From NCBI GenBank assembly GCA_026419705.1, contig JANZYY010000002.1, positions 1 through 36,335 of the forward strand: a DNA stretch of 36,335 bases, given 5' to 3'. The translations under genes and the position numbers were made by a program. The notes below the pieces were generated by a model. It was given only the letters and a program-made list of their open reading frames with translations. It was not told where the DNA came from and searched no databases. Numbering within the stretch: position 1 is the first letter of the stretch; each line of letters starts with the position of its first letter. The stretch is from Fischerella sp. (lineage in GTDB: Bacteria; Cyanobacteriota; Cyanobacteriia; Cyanobacteriales; Nostocaceae). Of the stretch, positions 1-7,112 are shown piece by piece.

Positions 1-131
1 AGTTAGTTGTTAGTAGTTGGTAGTTGGTAGGTAGTAGGTAGAGAGGCGGTTGATCGCGTCTGTACGTTAGTAGTTGTTTTTTTTGACCATTAACCACTAT
101 CCACTATCCACCAACTAATGACTATTGACTC
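1..131. repeat. Low-complexity TAGT/GGTAG repeat spacer
   Basis: The first ~45 bases are runs of TTAGT, TTGGTAG and GGTAGTAGG words. Bases 85-118 carry roughly complementary words (CCACTATCCACTATCCACC), so the strand can fold back on itself. Similar AT/G-rich word arrays recur at 5033-5095, 29917-30020, 32733-32775 and 33910-33985. They are typical short dispersed repeats of Nostocales spacers, and here they sit just past the stop codon of the minus-strand dehydrogenase. No gene is seen. Confidence 0.6.
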
Positions 132-908
132 TTATACTCTAAACTGTTTTTCCAACATATCTAGCAGGGTTTTGCGCGGAACAAGACTAGCTACTTTTGT
201 GATTACGTGAGTGCTAAAGCTACCAATGACAACTGTAGAATCTCCTCTTTCCAAAGCTTTGAGTGTCTCGCGCACTACTTCTTCTACTGTAGATACTTCA
301 TTAGTTCTACTTGCAAGCTCTGGAGGGAATTTAGCTTCTGTAAAAAAGTTTGTTTCTGTTGGACCTGGGCAAGAGACTAGAACGCGGATACCATAGTGAC
401 GATTTTCTGCCCACAATGCTTCACTAAAACTGCGAACAAAAGCTTTGCTGGCAGCATACACAGAAAGATAAGGTATGGGTTGAAATGCAGCTACGGAAGA
501 TATATTAATTATACTTCCTGAACGGCGTTGTCGCATCAAGTACAGAAATTTATGAGTTAAATCTACCAATGCCAAAACATTCAATTGCACCATCTTAATT
601 TGCCGTTCTTCATCTGCTTCAGCAAAGTCTCCGTAATCACCAAAACCAGCATTGTTGATTAATAAGTCAATTGTTAATTCCTGTTCTTTGGTGAAATCAA
701 ATATAGCACTGGTAGCACCTGGTTCTGTAAGGTCTTTGACTATAACATCAACTCGAATATGATATTTTTCTCGTAGTTGCTTTGCCAGTTCGTTCAATTT
801 CTCTTCTGAACGAGCGACCAGAACAAGATTTGTATTGCGCGCAGCTAGTTCCTCTGCAAAGGCTTTACCAATACCAGCAGAAGCTCCTGTAATTAAAGCG
901 GTTGGCAT
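132..908 (-). CDS. SDR family NAD(P)-dependent oxidoreductase
   Basis: This is a 258-residue classical short-chain dehydrogenase, the usual length for the family. The N-terminus has the Rossmann nucleotide-binding motif TGASAGIG (residues 7-14). NNAG follows near residue 85, and the catalytic set is Ser in NISSVA plus YAASK near residues 151-155. The fold is complete, so an active NAD(P)-dependent reductase or dehydrogenase acting in the cytoplasm is likely. The substrate cannot be read from the sequence. It resembles the DltE/YqjQ-like SDRs with a PGPTETNF segment after the active site. The ATG start at 908 directly precedes the glycine motif. It is transcribed away from the next gene, giving a short divergent spacer (909-1076). 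Confidence 0.9.
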   Translation of the reverse strand: MPTALITGASAGIGKAFAEELAARNTNLVLVARSEEKLNELAKQLREKYHIRVDVIVKDLTEPGATSAIFDFTKEQELTIDLLINNAGFGDYGDFAEADEERQIKMVQLNVLALVDLTHKFLYLMRQRRSGSIINISSVAAFQPIPYLSVYAASKAFVRSFSEALWAENRHYGIRVLVSCPGPTETNFFTEAKFPPELASRTNEVSTVEEVVRETLKALERGDSTVVIGSFSTHVITKVASLVPRKTLLDMLEKQFRV

Positions 909-1076
909 TTTAAATATTATGAGATTTCGCTAATCTTTTTACATATATTAACAATACCAGCAGCAAGTTTGACTCGCCCATAGTTATATACCTAAAGACA
1001 AAAGTCACACTGAGTAAACTATATAATTTTATGTTACTGACGGGAATACTAAAATCATCAAATACTGAGTATTTTT

Positions 1077-2404
1077 ATGTACCGTCTCAACACACGAGCT
1101 TTTGAAATCTTACGTGCTGAAGTTCAAAAATGCAGCAGTGATGACAAGATTGGCAAAACCGAGCGCCAAATCGTTACGAAACGTTTAGAAAAACTGCGGC
1201 GAGAAAAAGGTCATCCCGTCAATGTAGATGAACTGCGCGACACAGTTGTAGACATATTTCCACGATTCAGCGAAAAGGCAATCGAGCAAGCTGCAAGAGC
1301 TAATCAGCCACCAGGTATCTTTAGCAAAATAAAATGCGTGGCAATAATAGTAACAAATGTAACTGGAATTGTCTTGGTGGTAAATTTACCCTATCCGATG
1401 ATTCGCTTATCCGTTGCCTATCCGTTGCCAAAACAGCACCAATCTTGCTGTTACCCAGTTTTATTCAGTATGGATCGTAACTATCAGGGAGCAATAAACT
1501 ACGTTGAACAAGCAGATCGGTTAGTAAACGAAGCTACGAGCCAAGCTGATATTGAGCTTGGTGCAGAGAAAGTCAAACAAGCACACAAGCATCTAGACAA
1601 CCTACCAGTTTGGTTTTTGGGGCATTTTCCTCTAGCTTACTGTAGCTTATTAGATTGCACTTGGAAGTTTACCTTAGATGAGTTTGAAGATGCTCGTCGC
1701 CGGGTAGCGCGGATGGATGCGAAAGTTTTTCAAGAAAAAATGCTTTGACGCTATTAACAGAAGCAGAAACAGCTCTTCAGACTGCAAAACAACAATACGA
1801 ACAAGCCAAGAATGCACAAGAGCAACAAAAAGCGATCGCCTCCATGCAAGCGGCGCTGGATACTCTAGAGCAAATACCTAAAGAAACACTAGCAGGAAAA
1901 ACGGCACAGACAAAGCTAGCAGCTTACGAGCGCGATTTTGGTAAAGTAGTTAATACTCTTACAGGTGATCGCCAGACAAGCTCATTAATTGAGGCTGCGA
2001 AGGTATTTGCCTTGCAAGCTGCACAAGTTTCACAACATCCACCCCATCCAGCAGAAAAATGGGAGCAAATAGAAAAACTATGGTTGGAACCAATTGAGCG
2101 GCTACAAAAAGTTAAAGTTGGAGAACCAAATTATTTGGAAGCACAAAAGTTACTGGCCACATATCAGAGCAACTTAGGGATTGTGCAAACTCGTAAACAA
2201 GCTGAAAGCAAATCAACACAAGCTCTCAAACAAGCTAACGAACAAATTCAAAGACTAATTGCTTTCCCTCCCACCGATCGCAACCAATTTAAAGGTGAGT
2301 TAATGGGAATTATCAATCACCTGAAAACTATTAAACCAGGAACAATTGCTTATGCAGAAGCACAACAACTGCTAATCTCAGCACAGCAAAGGTTGCAACA
2401 GTAG
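1077..2404 (+). pseudogene. Unknown cyanobacterial membrane-anchored helical protein, broken by indels
   Basis: Two adjoining frames, 1077-1748 (223 aa) and 1745-2404 (219 aa from a TTG), look like halves of one ~440-residue protein. The first half ends at TGA in ...FQEK-ML-stop. Adding one A to the A6 run at 1735-1740 would read ...QEKNALTLLTEAE and run straight into the second frame. The second frame has no ribosome site or ATG of its own. An exact 11-bp tandem duplication (TATCCGTTGCC, 1408-1418 and 1419-1429) and what looks like one extra C at 1466 together shift about 15 codons into another frame. Read without them, the segment becomes VAKTAPILLLPSFISMD. The N-terminal part is charged and helical, followed by one likely membrane helix (about residues 87-104). 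The C-terminal half is Gln/Ala-rich helical repeat. Function is unknown. Sequencing error, slippage or true decay cannot be separated here. Confidence 0.6.
1408..1429 (+). repeat. 11-bp perfect tandem duplication inside the broken gene
   Basis: TATCCGTTGCC is present twice back to back (1408-1418, 1419-1429). The 11-bp length is not a multiple of three and shifts the reading frame by -1. An apparent extra C at 1466 restores the frame about 15 codons later. It looks like a replication-slippage duplication. Confidence 0.85.
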
Positions 2405-2445
2405 CTGTTTGTGTGATGTGGAGAGCAACAAATAATTTGTGGTAT

Positions 2446-2474
2446 TTGTCTTTTCGGTAAATCTGTGTTATGAT
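2446..2474 (+). promoter_or_regulatory. Promoter of tRNA-Val
   Basis: A -35-like TTGTCT (2446-2451) and a -10-like TATGAT (2469-2474) are separated by 17 bases. This places transcription start near 2481, nine bases before the mature tRNA 5' end. Spacing and box quality fit a sigma-70-type promoter. Confidence 0.6.
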
Positions 2475-2489
2475 AGCGAAAGTGCAAAC

Positions 2490-2563
<74 letters not shown>

Positions 2564-2745
2564 TAGATGTTGTTGGAAAGTAAGTAGATTGTTCGTTGTC
2601 GGAGACTACTTATTAGAGCGATCGCATTCATTAACGTTTGAGATTAGAGGCCGGAAATTTCGCGTCTCTAGATTATTTTTCATCTGCATCTAGAGCAGTC
2701 TACAATAGTAGCCTAAATGAGAATTAGCCATTAATTTGTGTTTTT

Positions 2746-4221
2746 ATGACTTCTGCTACTACCGTAAAAACTGAGTACGAAGCGATAATTGGTTTAGAAA
2801 CCCATTGTCAGCTCAGTACCAAAACCAAAATTTTTTCTTGTAGCTCCACAGAATTCGGAGCTGAACCCAATACTAACATCGATCCGGTGTGCATGGGTTT
2901 GCCGGGTGTGTTGCCCGTGCTCAACGAAAAGGTACTAGAATATGCCGTGAAAGCAGGTTTGGCACTCAACTGTCAAATCGCCAAATATAGTAAATTCGAT
3001 CGCAAGCAATATTTTTACCCTGACCTTCCCAAAAATTATCAAATTTCTCAGTACGACTTGCCCATTGCCGAACACGGCTGGTTAGAAATTGAGTTGGTAG
3101 ATCGGGATGGAGATCCCATCCGCAAAAGAATTGGCATCACTCGCTTGCACATGGAGGAAGATGCAGGCAAACTAGTACACGCAGGTAGCGATCGCCTTTC
3201 TGGTTCAGCCTATTCTTTAGTAGACTACAACCGTGCTGGTGTACCATTGATAGAAATTGTCTCAGAACCCGATCTGCGTTCCGGACAAGAAGCTGCTGAA
3301 TACGCCCAAGAATTACGCCGGATTATGCGTTATCTCGGTGTTAGCGATGGCAACATGCAAGAAGGTTCGCTGCGCTGTGATGTGAATGTTTCCGTGCGTC
3401 CTGTCGGTCAAAAGCAGTTTGGCACGAAGGTAGAAATTAAAAATATGAACTCGTTCAACGCCATCCAAAAGGCGATTGAATACGAAATTGAGCGCCAAAT
3501 CGCAGCGCTCGAAGCTGGCGAAAAAATCGTGCAAGAAACCCGCTTGTGGGAAGAAGGTGCTCAGCGCACAGTCAGCATGCGGAGCAAGGAAGGTTCTAGC
3601 GATTATCGGTACTTCCCCGAACCCGATCTAGCACCAATTGAAGTCTCAGACGAACAATTGCAAGAGTGGCGAAGTCAACTCCCGGAACTTCCAGCCGCAA
3701 AACGCCGTCGCTACGAAGATGAGTTGGGTCTTTCAACCTACGATGCGCGAGTCCTCACAGAGGAACGCGTTACTGCTGAGTATTTTGAAGCGGCGATCGC
3801 CGCAGGTGCCAACCCCAAAGCCGCTGCTAACTGGATTACTCAAGATATCGCTGCTTACCTGAACAAAAATAAACTCAGCATCACCGATATCGCTCTCACC
3901 CCTGCCAATCTCGCTGATGTCATCAGTCGGATCGAAAAGGGCAAAATTAGCAACGCCCAAGCTAAACAAAAATTGGCCGATTTGCTGAGTGGTGTTTCTC
4001 CAGAGAAAGCTTTTGCAGGTCAAGAGTTAATAACAGATCCCAGCGTGCTAGAACCCATTATTGATGAAGTGATAGCTGCGAATCCCAAAGAAGTAGAAAA
4101 ATATCGTAACGGTAACGTCAATCTCAAAGGTTTCTTTGTAGGGCAAGTTCTGAAAAAAACCAACAAACGCGCCGATCCCAAGCTGACTAACGAATTGGTG
4201 GATAAAAAGCTAAATGTCTAA
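2746..4221 (+). CDS. gatB: Asp-tRNA(Asn)/Glu-tRNA(Gln) amidotransferase subunit B
   Basis: A full-length 491-residue GatB. This subunit of the GatCAB complex converts Glu-tRNA(Gln), and in many bacteria Asp-tRNA(Asn), to the amidated form with ammonia from GatA. The N-terminal catalytic cradle shows the family signature EAIIGLETHCQLSTKTKIFC, then DRKQYFYPDLPKNYQISQYD and the LHMEEDAGK segment. NMQEGSLRCDVNVSVR and the KVEIKNMNSF motif follow. The C-terminal ~150 residues form the GatB/YqeY tRNA-binding tail, ending in GNVNLKGFFVGQVLKKT. The ATG at 2746 opens exactly where family members begin. It follows tRNA-Val and lies alone. No operon partner (gatA or gatC) is seen, as is normal in cyanobacteria. 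Confidence 0.97.
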   Translation: MTSATTVKTEYEAIIGLETHCQLSTKTKIFSCSSTEFGAEPNTNIDPVCMGLPGVLPVLNEKVLEYAVKAGLALNCQIAKYSKFDRKQYFYPDLPKNYQISQYDLPIAEHGWLEIELVDRDGDPIRKRIGITRLHMEEDAGKLVHAGSDRLSGSAYSLVDYNRAGVPLIEIVSEPDLRSGQEAAEYAQELRRIMRYLGVSDGNMQEGSLRCDVNVSVRPVGQKQFGTKVEIKNMNSFNAIQKAIEYEIERQIAALEAGEKIVQETRLWEEGAQRTVSMRSKEGSSDYRYFPEPDLAPIEVSDEQLQEWRSQLPELPAAKRRRYEDELGLSTYDARVLTEERVTAEYFEAAIAAGANPKAAANWITQDIAAYLNKNKLSITDIALTPANLADVISRIEKGKISNAQAKQKLADLLSGVSPEKAFAGQELITDPSVLEPIIDEVIAANPKEVEKYRNGNVNLKGFFVGQVLKKTNKRADPKLTNELVDKKLNV

Positions 4222-4282
4222 TAGTCCATAGTTAGTGCGAAAAAGGTTGTCCTGTCAAAACACTTAGAAAACAAACCCAAAT

Positions 4283-4348
4283 CTGAGTGTCTCAGTGTCT
4301 TGGTGGTTCAAAAATTATTTTTCACCACAAAGGCACCAAGATACAAAG
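4283..4348. repeat. Inverted dispersed repeat (CTTGGTG/CACCAAG family), possible gatB terminator
   Basis: The left arm (4283-4308, words GTGTCTCAGTGTCTTGGTGG) and right arm (4323-4348, words CACCACAAAGGCACCAAGA) are imperfect inverted copies around an AT-rich loop. The same structure recurs at 20464-20523, and single arms occur near 6502 and 21291. Its position just past gatB suggests it can act as a hairpin terminator. Confidence 0.55.
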
Positions 4349-4415
4349 AACAGTTTGACGAGGATAGGGGAAAATTAGTCATCAGCCTTGTCCTGAAGGT
4401 AGCACAAAAGGGGTA

Positions 4416-4443
4416 TTGCCCCTCATAGCTCTAATGCTATACT
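4416..4443 (+). promoter_or_regulatory. Promoter of sRNA copy 1
   Basis: TTGCCC (4416-4421), 16 bases, then TATACT (4438-4443). The same boxes and identical 16-base spacing occur before copies 2 and 3, while the 16-base spacer itself differs. That is what selection on promoter elements would leave. Confidence 0.7.
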
Positions 4444-4449
4444 GTGCTA

Positions 4450-4501
4450 TCTACATGCACCCTGATGATCTGCAGAGCTACCCCAGTGGCTCTCTTTTTT
4501 T
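4450..4501 (+). ncRNA. Short tandem-array sRNA, copy 1
   Basis: A predicted ~50-nt transcript starting about 7 bases after the -10 box. It carries the 18-base core ATGCACCCTGATGATCTG (4455-4472), identical in all three copies. It ends in a terminator hairpin, AGAGCTA (4474-4480) with TGGCTCT (4487-4493), followed by a T run to 4501. This copy has C instead of G at 4473 and a TACCCC loop variant. The organisation (tandem promoter-RNA-terminator units) recalls NsiR1 of heterocystous cyanobacteria, but I cannot confirm sequence identity. Confidence 0.65.
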
Positions 4502-4677
4502 GTAGGAGTACCTAGCATGACAAATGAATGCCACCGAAAATGGTATGGCTTATAACTCAGGTTGTTGATTAGAGATGTTTGAGGAATTAAAATTAACAAG
4601 AAAAATCGCCCTCTTGCCGATCGTGCTTGTACGGAGATTCTTAGAGAAAATTTTAATCAAAAACTCAGTAAGGGGTC

Positions 4678-4705
4678 TTGCCCCACACCGTCAAAATGAT
4701 ATACT
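4678..4705 (+). promoter_or_regulatory. Promoter of sRNA copy 2
   Basis: TTGCCC (4678-4683), 16 bases, TATACT (4700-4705). It has the same layout as copies 1 and 3. Confidence 0.7.
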
Positions 4706-4711
4706 GTGATA

Positions 4712-4763
4712 AGTAGATGCACCCTGATGATCTGGAGAGCTGCCCAAAAGCTCTCTTTTTTTT
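4712..4763 (+). ncRNA. Short tandem-array sRNA, copy 2
   Basis: The core ATGCACCCTGATGATCTG lies at 4717-4734. The terminator stem is GAGAGCT (4735-4741) with AGCTCTC (4749-4755), loop GCCCAAA, then eight T. Relative to copy 3, the loop and lower stem carry changes that preserve pairing (AGCTCTC against GGCTCTC). This supports a selected hairpin. The unit begins 262 bases after copy 1. Confidence 0.7.
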
Positions 4764-4945
4764 GAAATTTTTGCTATTACGCTAAAATTTAACAATCATT
4801 CCCAAAAATCTAGCCCCGATTTTGCTCTTAATATCCCTGCTGCATGCATTCATGTAGTCATGGTTTGGTCACGATTTTGTATTCGCAGGTAGTTTAGAAA
4901 CTATCCCTGAGAACTTTCAGCACAAAAAAAGTTAATTAAGGTGTA

Positions 4946-4973
4946 TTGCCCCACATCCCTAACCCGGTATAAT
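4946..4973 (+). promoter_or_regulatory. Promoter of sRNA copy 3
   Basis: TTGCCC (4946-4951), 16 bases, TATAAT (4968-4973). The -10 box matches the consensus perfectly, so this is the strongest of the three promoters by sequence. Confidence 0.75.
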
Positions 4974-4979
4974 ATGTTA

Positions 4980-5032
4980 AATAGATGCACCCTGATGATC
5001 TGGAGAGCTGCCCAAGTGGCTCTCTTTTTTTT
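4980..5032 (+). ncRNA. Short tandem-array sRNA, copy 3
   Basis: The core ATGCACCCTGATGATCTG lies at 4985-5002. The terminator stem is GAGAGCT (5003-5009) with GGCTCTC (5018-5024), followed by eight T (5025-5032). The unit starts 268 bases after copy 2. The DNA between units shows no obvious similarity, so only the promoter-RNA-terminator module is conserved. It ends ~120 bases before argJ. Read-through could feed argJ, but that is inference. Confidence 0.7.
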
Positions 5033-5095
5033 GTTGGTAGTTAGTAGTTGGTGGTTGTTAGGAACAAACAACAAGCAACAAACAACAGAGAACAA
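5033..5095. repeat. GTTGTTGGT / ACAAACAACA inverted low-complexity repeat
   Basis: TTGGTAGTTAGTAGTTGGTGG words are followed by AACAAACAACAAGCAACAAAC words, complementary in character. Related arrays occur at 32733-32775 and 33910-33985. It lies between the third sRNA and the argJ promoter. Confidence 0.55.
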
Positions 5096-5110
5096 ATGGC
5101 AAAAGCTTGA

Positions 5111-5116
5111 TATAAT
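5111..5116 (+). promoter_or_regulatory. Probable argJ -10 box
   Basis: A perfect TATAAT lies 38 bases upstream of the argJ ATG. No convincing -35 is seen at the right distance, so this could be an activator-dependent promoter. Confidence 0.4.
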
Positions 5117-5153
5117 CGCCAGTCAGCCGAATAATAGTCGTGGGGGAAAAATC

Positions 5154-6467
5154 ATGGCAGACTGGCAGGAGATTACTGGTGGTGTGACAGCACCAAGAGG
5201 GTATCGTGCGGCTGGAATTGCGGCTGGGTTGAAACCTTCGGGATTGCCAGATTTAGCATTGATATTATCAGATGTGGAAGCGATCGCCGCAGGAGTATTC
5301 ACAACTAGCTATGTGAGGGCGGCGTGTGTGGATTATTGCCGCCAACGCTTACAAGCCAAGCATAGTGCCCGTGCGATTTTCTGCAACGCCGGACAGGCAA
5401 ACGCTGCTACGGGTGAGCAAGGCTGGTTAGATGCTCTAGAATCTGCTATGGCAGTAGCCCACGCACTCAACATTCCCTCAGAATCAGTGCTACTCGCTTC
5501 GACTGGGGTAATTGGGCAGCGCATACCAATGGATAAGCTGAAAGCAGGAATTCCCCAGCTAGTAGCAGCACTATCAGAAACTGGCTCTGATGCCGCCGCA
5601 AGTGCAATTATTACCACAGATTTAGTGACAAAATCTATCGCGCTAGAAACAACAATCGGCGATCGCCCGGTACGAATCGGCGGAATTGCCAAAGGCTCTG
5701 GGATGATTCATCCCAACATGGCAACGATGTTAGCATTTGTCACCTGTGATGCAGCAGTGTCGCCTCACCTTTGGCAACAGATGTTAAGCAGAGCAGCTGA
5801 TAGAAGCTTTAATTCCATTACCGTTGATGGCGATACCAGTACCAACGATAGTTTGATTGGCCTTGCTAACGGTGAATCCCGCACCCCTGCGATTGTGGAA
5901 ACGGGAAACGAAGCAGAAAAAGTAGAGGCGATGCTAACAGCAGTTTGTCAGCATTTGGCAAAAGCGATCGCTCGTGATGGCGAAGGTGCAACTTGTTTAA
6001 TTGAAGTGCAAGTAACTGGCGCACACGATGAACAAGCAGCTCGCCAAGTTGCCAAAACCATAGCAGGTTCTTCTCTGGTCAAATCTGCAATTTTTGGACG
6101 CGATCCCAACTGGGGACGCATCGCCGCCGCCGCCGGACGTGCAGGTGTACCGTTTGAACAAGAAAATTTGAGAATTCAGTTGGGGGATTTCTTGATGATG
6201 GAGGATGGTCAACCCTTAGCTTTTGATCGCAAAGCCGCAAGTGAATATTTGAAAAAAACAGCAGCGGATTCTTGTTTGCCAAATGATGCGAGCGGCACGA
6301 ATATAAGTAAAGATTTATCGGTGGATCGCAGCACTGTTCGGAAACAGCGGGTAGACAATCCGGTAATAATTTCGGTTAATATTGGCAATGGTCATGGTTC
6401 CGGCAAAGCTTGGGGTTGTGATTTGAGCTATGACTACGTCAAGATTAATGCTGAGTATACGACTTAA
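5154..6467 (+). CDS. argJ: Bifunctional glutamate N-acetyltransferase / amino-acid acetyltransferase
   Basis: ArgJ (437 aa from this start) moves the acetyl group from N-acetylornithine to glutamate in the cyclic arginine pathway, and may also use acetyl-CoA. The open frame extends upstream to 4941 through the sRNA and repeat DNA. The true start is almost certainly the ATG at 5154: it has a GGGGGAAAA ribosome site and begins MADWQEITGGVTAPRG, the normal family start. The self-cleavage site is NMA-TMLAF, with Thr191 as the expected nucleophile and new N-terminus of the beta chain. The C-terminus GSGKAWGCDLSYDYVKINAEY is intact. Odd: about 30 extra polar residues (roughly 369-400) sit before the conserved NPVIIS strand. 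A low-complexity linker there may be tolerated. Confidence 0.95.
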   Translation: MADWQEITGGVTAPRGYRAAGIAAGLKPSGLPDLALILSDVEAIAAGVFTTSYVRAACVDYCRQRLQAKHSARAIFCNAGQANAATGEQGWLDALESAMAVAHALNIPSESVLLASTGVIGQRIPMDKLKAGIPQLVAALSETGSDAAASAIITTDLVTKSIALETTIGDRPVRIGGIAKGSGMIHPNMATMLAFVTCDAAVSPHLWQQMLSRAADRSFNSITVDGDTSTNDSLIGLANGESRTPAIVETGNEAEKVEAMLTAVCQHLAKAIARDGEGATCLIEVQVTGAHDEQAARQVAKTIAGSSLVKSAIFGRDPNWGRIAAAAGRAGVPFEQENLRIQLGDFLMMEDGQPLAFDRKAASEYLKKTAADSCLPNDASGTNISKDLSVDRSTVRKQRVDNPVIISVNIGNGHGSGKAWGCDLSYDYVKINAEYTT

Positions 6468-6501
6468 ATTTTGGCATCGCACAATATAGGGATAAAGTAA
6501 T

Positions 6502-6578
6502 GAACCACAAAGACGCAAAGTAGGCGTAGACGCGTAGCGGCTTCTCGTAGACTAGCGGCTTCCGTAGGTAGAAGAAAG
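6502..6578. repeat. Dispersed GTAGCGGCTTC repeat
   Basis: Words ACCACAAAGACGCAAAG, GACGCGTAGCGGCTTCTCG and ACTAGCGGCTTCCGTAG form a short block. Closely related words (GCGCGTAGCGGCTGACCGC, CACGTAGTGGCTTCCCG) recur at 10710-10800. This is a known type of small dispersed repeat in Nostocales genomes. The spacer 6468-6701 holds nothing else but the terminator below. Confidence 0.6.
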
Positions 6579-6646
6579 AATTTTCTGATAGATAGAGACC
6601 AGTGGTGCAAGATGTGAATGACTGAATATTGAATGGGTTTATATGG

Positions 6647-6674
6647 AAAAGCACCGCGATATACTTCACGGTGC
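6647..6674 (-). terminator. Rho-independent terminator (minus strand)
   Basis: On the minus strand, GCACCG (6674-6669) pairs with CGGTGC (6656-6651), followed by TTTT. It lies about 30 bases past the stop of the minus-strand gene ending at 6702. Confidence 0.55.
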
Positions 6675-6701
6675 GTATTATGATAGCCTGGTTTGTCTAA
6701 T

Positions 6702-7112
6702 TTACTTGGATGCAAGCAGCTCTGTCACCTGTGCGTGTGCTAACACAACGTTAGGTTCACGCTGGAGAGCAGCGTAGTATTTTCTTGCAAACCCATTCCC
6801 TGCTTCTTGTGGTGTGAGCAGCGTGCGGACATTGGCAATCACATTTTGGATATCATCCAGCGATATGGGTTTATCTGCTTGCAGCATTTCATCAATTTGG
6901 ACAACAAGCTCAGAAATGCGATGCAACCAAGCAAATTGTTCATGCTCAATCACCAGTTTAAGAAGTTCTCCACTTGATACTCGCCCCCGCACCTGTTCGT
7001 AGGTGATGCGTTCTGTATCAAGTAGCATCTTGTGAAGGTGCAGCAATTTGTTTCTCAAATCACGCAGGTATTGATGTTGATGTATTCTTTGTAGAAGTGT
7101 GTTAGAAGTCAA
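6702..7112 (-). CDS. Hypothetical helical protein
   Basis: A 136-residue protein if started at the TTG at 7112 (MTSNTLLQRIHQ...), which has GGAGG about ten bases upstream. The open frame continues to 7241, but that upstream part (PLDVLLIAGVPLNEPVV) is a remnant of a pirin gene, not part of this protein. The body is all helix and charged: LRDLRNKLLHLHKMLLDTERITYEQVRGRV, then ELLKLVIEHEQFAWLHRISELVVQIDEML. A proline/acid loop and a C-terminal helix ending VTELLASK follow. I recall similar small proteins in other bacteria with no known function. No membrane segment, signal peptide or catalytic motif is seen. The start is uncertain because the ribosome site lies inside the pirin remnant. Confidence 0.6.
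   Translation of the reverse strand: MTSNTLLQRIHQHQYLRDLRNKLLHLHKMLLDTERITYEQVRGRVSSGELLKLVIEHEQFAWLHRISELVVQIDEMLQADKPISLDDIQNVIANVRTLLTPQEAGNGFARKYYAALQREPNVVLAHAQVTELLASK

Noticed and set aside
4461-4470. CTGATGA in the sRNA core as a hammerhead ribozyme or C/D box
   Set aside because: The other hammerhead elements (GAAA and cleavage stem) are missing, and C/D RNAs are not bacterial.
4455-4504. Mini-ORF MHPDDLQSYPSGSLFL in the sRNA units
   Set aside because: The ATG of the 18-base core opens short frames in all three copies, but they run through the terminator hairpin and T run, differ in length, and lack a ribosome site. An RNA gene explains the conservation better.
4941-5153. ArgJ extended N-terminus (71 extra residues)
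   Set aside because: The open frame passes through an sRNA terminator and spacer repeat; the normal ArgJ start and ribosome site are at 5154.
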